Part shown: one piece after another, positions 61,325 to 64,000 of the stretch
How the letters are laid out: each line of letters opens with the position of its first letter
How positions within the stretch are numbered: position 1 is the stretch's first letter
Origin: an uncultured Lachnospiraceae bacterium
Lineage (GTDB): Bacteria; Bacillota; Clostridia; Lachnospirales; Lachnospiraceae
Direction: 5' to 3'
Length of the DNA stretch: 64,000 nt
Assembly: GCA_947305245.1 (NCBI GenBank)
Contig: CAMZDG010000002.1
Coordinates: 124,001 to 188,000, forward strand
The notes under the pieces: generated by a model
Database searches by the model: none
Seen by the model: the letters and a program-made list of their open reading frames with translations, nothing else
Told to the model about the DNA's origin: nothing
Position numbers and translations under genes: made by a program

Positions 61325-61385
61325 CATCAATTCTTGTCATCTTTTTCGGTGGCTTTTTCCCATGCGAAAGAAGGCGGCTTTGCGC

Positions 61386-63197
61386 TTAAATCTCTCCCAG
61401 TTCCTCGCTCAGCTGCCAAAGCTCGTCGATCATGCCGCCGATGGTCTGGATCGTCTTTTTCAGTGCATCGTCCGTGGTGACGTCAACACCTGCCTCCCGC
61501 GCAAAATCCACGGGATCCAGCGTTCCTCCGGCCGTCAGGACCTTTTTCCAGTCCGCCACGGCCCTCTCGCCTTCCTTCTCGATCCGCTCCGCCACCTGCG
61601 TCGCTATGGTCAGTCCCGCGCTGTAGGTATAGGAATATAGGCCCATGTAATAGTGCGGCTGGCGCATCCAGGTCAGCTCCGCGCCCTCCGTCAGCTCCAC
61701 GGCATCCCCCCAGAATTTCTCTAAAGTGGATTTCATGATGGCATTGAGCGTTTCGGCCTGCAGGGTACCTCCCTGATCCACGATCCTATATGCCTCTCGC
61801 TGATATGCTGCCTCCAGCAGGTGCGTCACAAAGTTATGATAATACGTATTTCCGATCACGTTGGCGATCACCCAGCGGCGGAAGCGCTTGTCGGGATTTG
61901 TTTTCTTTAAGTAATTAGCCATGAGGAGCTCGTTCATGGTCGAAGGCGCTTCCACGAAATAAGTCGAAACATTGGTGTCAAACAAGGACTGTGCCGCATT
62001 GCAAAGCCTAAAGTGACCGGCATGTCCCAGCTCATGCGCGAGAGTGAATACGTCCGACATCCTGTCATTCCAATTCAGCAGGATATAAGAATGGTTCCCA
62101 TATGGGCTTGCGCAAAAACCGCCCGTGGACTTTCCAAGGTTTTGCGCGAAGTCCACCCAGCGTCCGTCCAGCGCTTCCTTCAGCATCGCGCCGTACTCTT
62201 CTCCCATGACGGACAGACCCTTTCGAATATACTCCTTCGCGTCCTCGATCGACACCTTGGGGCTATACTCAGGATCCACGGTGAGCTTTAGGTCCGCATA
62301 AGTCATCTTATCTAAATGATGCAGCTTTCCGAGGAGCTTCGCATACTTTCTCATATGAGGCGCGAGATCTTCCATAATCCGGTCGATCTGTCTGTCATAC
62401 ATTTCCCGCGTGACTCTCTGGTCATGAAGAAGATACGCATAGACATCCGGAAAATGGCGAAGGTCTGACAGCGTCTTTTCTTTTTGCAGCTGCGCATTAT
62501 ATGCCGCAGCCGTCAGGTTCACGTACTCCCGAAGCTTTTTCGAGAACGCCTGAAAGGCCGCCCTTCTGACCAGCGTGTTCTGCTCATATTCATAATCATC
62601 CTCAAAGAGAGAATAGCCCAGGGGATACTCCTTTCCTTCGGCCTCAAAGGAAGGGAACCTCATGTCGCCGAGCTTCGCAATGTTATAAATTTCATAAGGG
62701 CAATTCAGCGTATGTCCGAGGGAAGCCAAGGCCTTCTCCGTCTCAGGGGAGAGCATGTGCGGCTGATCTGCAAGGATCCTCTTAAGATACCCCGCATTCC
62801 TTTGATCCAGATTCGCCCCCTCCTCCAACATGGCCGCAGGGCACTGGCTGATCTCCACCTCGAGAAAGGAAAGACTTGCTTTATACTTCGACAGCGCACG
62901 CCAAACACTTCCTGCCAGCTCCTGCAAATGTCCATCCTGATAATCCACGGATTGCGCGAGCTCCGCATAGTTGGCGGCCAAAGTCATCTTTTCGTCAACG
63001 GCTTGGTACTCCGTAAGACAGTTCGCAATGGCTTCCGGCGTCATCAGCTTGCCATGATACTCCCGTTCTATTTTCTGCGCCCCTTCGAGCGCCTCCCCAA
63101 GGTCAGCGAGCATCGCCTCCTCACTTGGATACAGGTCCTCCAAATTCCAAGTAAACTCCTTTGGAACCTCTTTTCTGGGCATCAATTCTTTTGCCAC
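61386..63197 (-). CDS. pepF: Oligoendopeptidase F
   Basis: A 603-residue cytoplasmic zinc metallopeptidase (M3 family) cleaving 7-17-residue peptides. The HExxH zinc site is AHELGHAGHF near residue 389, with the third ligand Glu in TYFVEAPSTMNELL. The N-terminus PRKEVPKEFTWNLEDLYPSE is the family hallmark. The GTG at 63197 has GGGAGGTG 5 nt upstream; the ATG at 63215 lies before that ribosome site and is unlikely. Length is standard. Confidence 0.96.
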   Translation of the reverse strand: MAKELMPRKEVPKEFTWNLEDLYPSEEAMLADLGEALEGAQKIEREYHGKLMTPEAIANCLTEYQAVDEKMTLAANYAELAQSVDYQDGHLQELAGSVWRALSKYKASLSFLEVEISQCPAAMLEEGANLDQRNAGYLKRILADQPHMLSPETEKALASLGHTLNCPYEIYNIAKLGDMRFPSFEAEGKEYPLGYSLFEDDYEYEQNTLVRRAAFQAFSKKLREYVNLTAAAYNAQLQKEKTLSDLRHFPDVYAYLLHDQRVTREMYDRQIDRIMEDLAPHMRKYAKLLGKLHHLDKMTYADLKLTVDPEYSPKVSIEDAKEYIRKGLSVMGEEYGAMLKEALDGRWVDFAQNLGKSTGGFCASPYGNHSYILLNWNDRMSDVFTLAHELGHAGHFRLCNAAQSLFDTNVSTYFVEAPSTMNELLMANYLKKTNPDKRFRRWVIANVIGNTYYHNFVTHLLEAAYQREAYRIVDQGGTLQAETLNAIMKSTLEKFWGDAVELTEGAELTWMRQPHYYMGLYSYTYSAGLTIATQVAERIEKEGERAVADWKKVLTAGGTLDPVDFAREAGVDVTTDDALKKTIQTIGGMIDELWQLSEELGEI

Positions 63198-63251
63198 AGT
63201 AACACCTCCCGTCAAAAATCTAGTCTTTTGTTTATGTGAGTCATAAATATA

Positions 63252-64000
63252 TTATGCGATATTCAGCGCTGTTCCAAGAAAAAAGTGCCGTAAGACCTGC
63301 GAAACACACCATGGATAGTCCCTTGCAGGGATCCGCTTTTCGGCGACCAAAGCTTCCGTCCGGATCACGTTTCCCTCCAGCAAGTACTGGATCTCCCCAA
63401 GGATCTGGCCTGCCTCCACCGGAGCGGTCACCTTGCCACTTATTCGCACGACAGATTCGATGCATTCTCTGTCCCGCAGCAAGATCGCCGTCACGTCATT
63501 TTCCGGCTGCCCAGATTCCATTCCTTCATCGCCTTCATACTGCCCGGATTCCATTCCTTCATCGCTTTCATGCTGCGCAGACTTCATTCCTTCATCGCAG
63601 TCTTGCAGTTCACCGCGCCCCTGCACCTTAAGCGTCAAGAAGGCTTCCTCTTCCAGAACCTTTGTGCAACCATTCCGCACTTTCAGTTTCGGCAATCTCT
63701 CCTCGGGAAACAGGATTTCTTCGGACCGAAGATCCACTCGGTGAAAGTATTCCAGGCCATATTCCATCAATTTCCTTGTGTCCTTCCACTTATAGCCACG
63801 GTTGTTCGGCCACCCGCACCCAAGGAGCGATACGATAAAGTATCTGTCCTCCCGCTTCAGCGCGCCTACGTAGCAATATCCGGCCTTTCCCGTAAATCCC
63901 GTCTTCCCGCTCAGCGCGCCGTCCATCATGGAAAGAAAACTGTTATGATTCTGCAGGCAGTGCCATTGTCCGCCTGCCGTGAACTGATACGCCGGCGTCC
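63252..64000 (-). CDS. D-alanyl-D-alanine carboxypeptidase, C-terminal part (cut by window edge)
   Basis: Penicillin-binding protein 5/DacA-like enzyme trimming the stem peptide. The visible 249 codons contain the third active-site motif in LSGKTGFTGKAGYCYVGAL (KTG) and RYFIVSLLGCGWPNNRGYKW. A C-terminal part of mixed beta structure with a membrane-associating end follows. A tandem unit DEGMESGQ... is inserted three times in that domain. The catalytic serine and SxN motifs lie beyond the window. The stop at 63252 is 54 bp upstream of pepF's start. Confidence 0.9.
   Translation of the reverse strand, partial: TPAYQFTAGGQWHCLQNHNSFLSMMDGALSGKTGFTGKAGYCYVGALKREDRYFIVSLLGCGWPNNRGYKWKDTRKLMEYGLEYFHRVDLRSEEILFPEERLPKLKVRNGCTKVLEEEAFLTLKVQGRGELQDCDEGMKSAQHESDEGMESGQYEGDEGMESGQPENDVTAILLRDRECIESVVRISGKVTAPVEAGQILGEIQYLLEGNVIRTEALVAEKRIPARDYPWCVSQVLRHFFLGTALNIA
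63507..63605 (-). repeat. 33-bp tandem repeat in the carboxypeptidase gene
   Basis: Three copies starting at 63507, 63540 and 63573, exactly 33 bp apart, encoding 11-residue acidic units like DEGMESGQPEN. Confidence 0.88.

Overview
The window looks like chromosomal DNA of an anaerobic, low-to-moderate GC Firmicute, most likely a Lachnospiraceae-type clostridium. The reasons are a tyrosine T-box in front of tyrS, a six-gene Rnf complex in the order C-D-G-E-A-B, a decarboxylase/transcarboxylase cluster with its own OadG lipoprotein, the radical SAM/DUF512-der-plsY-gpsA block, and the BaiN-Cmk-IspH-S1 block. No rRNA or tRNA gene was seen, so the family assignment is inference. Almost every gene is on the minus strand. 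Only four convincing genes are on plus: a methyltransferase, an acyltransferase, prs and a YprB-like nuclease.

Layout. 1-0.6 kb: 5' part of tyrS with its T-box leader and promoter. 0.8-4.8 kb: methyltransferase, MoxR/VWA pair, membrane acyltransferase. 4.8-9.3 kb: gpsA-plsY-der-DUF512 operon, divergent from prs (9.4-10.6 kb) over back-to-back promoters. 10.7-23.8 kb: a long collinear translation/secretion block starting at a strong promoter before ylxM (ylxM-ffh-rpsP-khpA-rimM-trmD-rplS-lepB-orf-rbgA-lepB-rnhB-yraN-pgeF), ending in a two-component pair. 23.8-27.8 kb: a HelD helicase with an unexpected C-terminal domain, and a SleB-type hydrolase. 27.9-33.3 kb: Rnf operon. 33.5-39.7 kb: YprB, CheR, S1, IspH and a BaiN-Cmk fused reading frame. 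39.7-54.0 kb: TetR, HD-GYP protein, and a signalling/transport island with two sensor kinases, two response regulators, one ABC ATPase and two large FtsX-type permeases. 54.0-55.7 kb: AT-rich segment with a PD-(D/E)XK-like nuclease gene between two tandem-repeat arrays (24 bp period and 52 bp period). 55.7-61.2 kb: oadA-oadB-biotin carrier-oadG-mmdA. 61.4-64 kb: oligoendopeptidase F and a partial D-Ala-D-Ala carboxypeptidase.

How it works together. The Rnf complex and the biotin-dependent decarboxylase cluster are two separate ways of coupling soluble redox or decarboxylation chemistry to an ion gradient. The cluster carries both a 12S/MmdA-type and a 5S/OadA-type carboxyltransferase plus a free biotin carrier, so it could act as a transcarboxylase as well as a sodium pump. 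The kinase-ABC-permease-regulator island resembles peptide-antibiotic sensing and export modules, and a tandem GAAATGTCA site overlaps the -35 of its likely promoter.

The most unusual items are the HelD protein ending in a domain resembling the N-terminal beta-sandwich of GH31 glycosidases, the nuclease gene flanked by repeat arrays, the TrmD-GNAT fusion, the loss of the stop codon between BaiN and Cmk next to a 12-bp triplication, and a recurring pattern of in-frame short tandem duplications in linkers and tails of several proteins.
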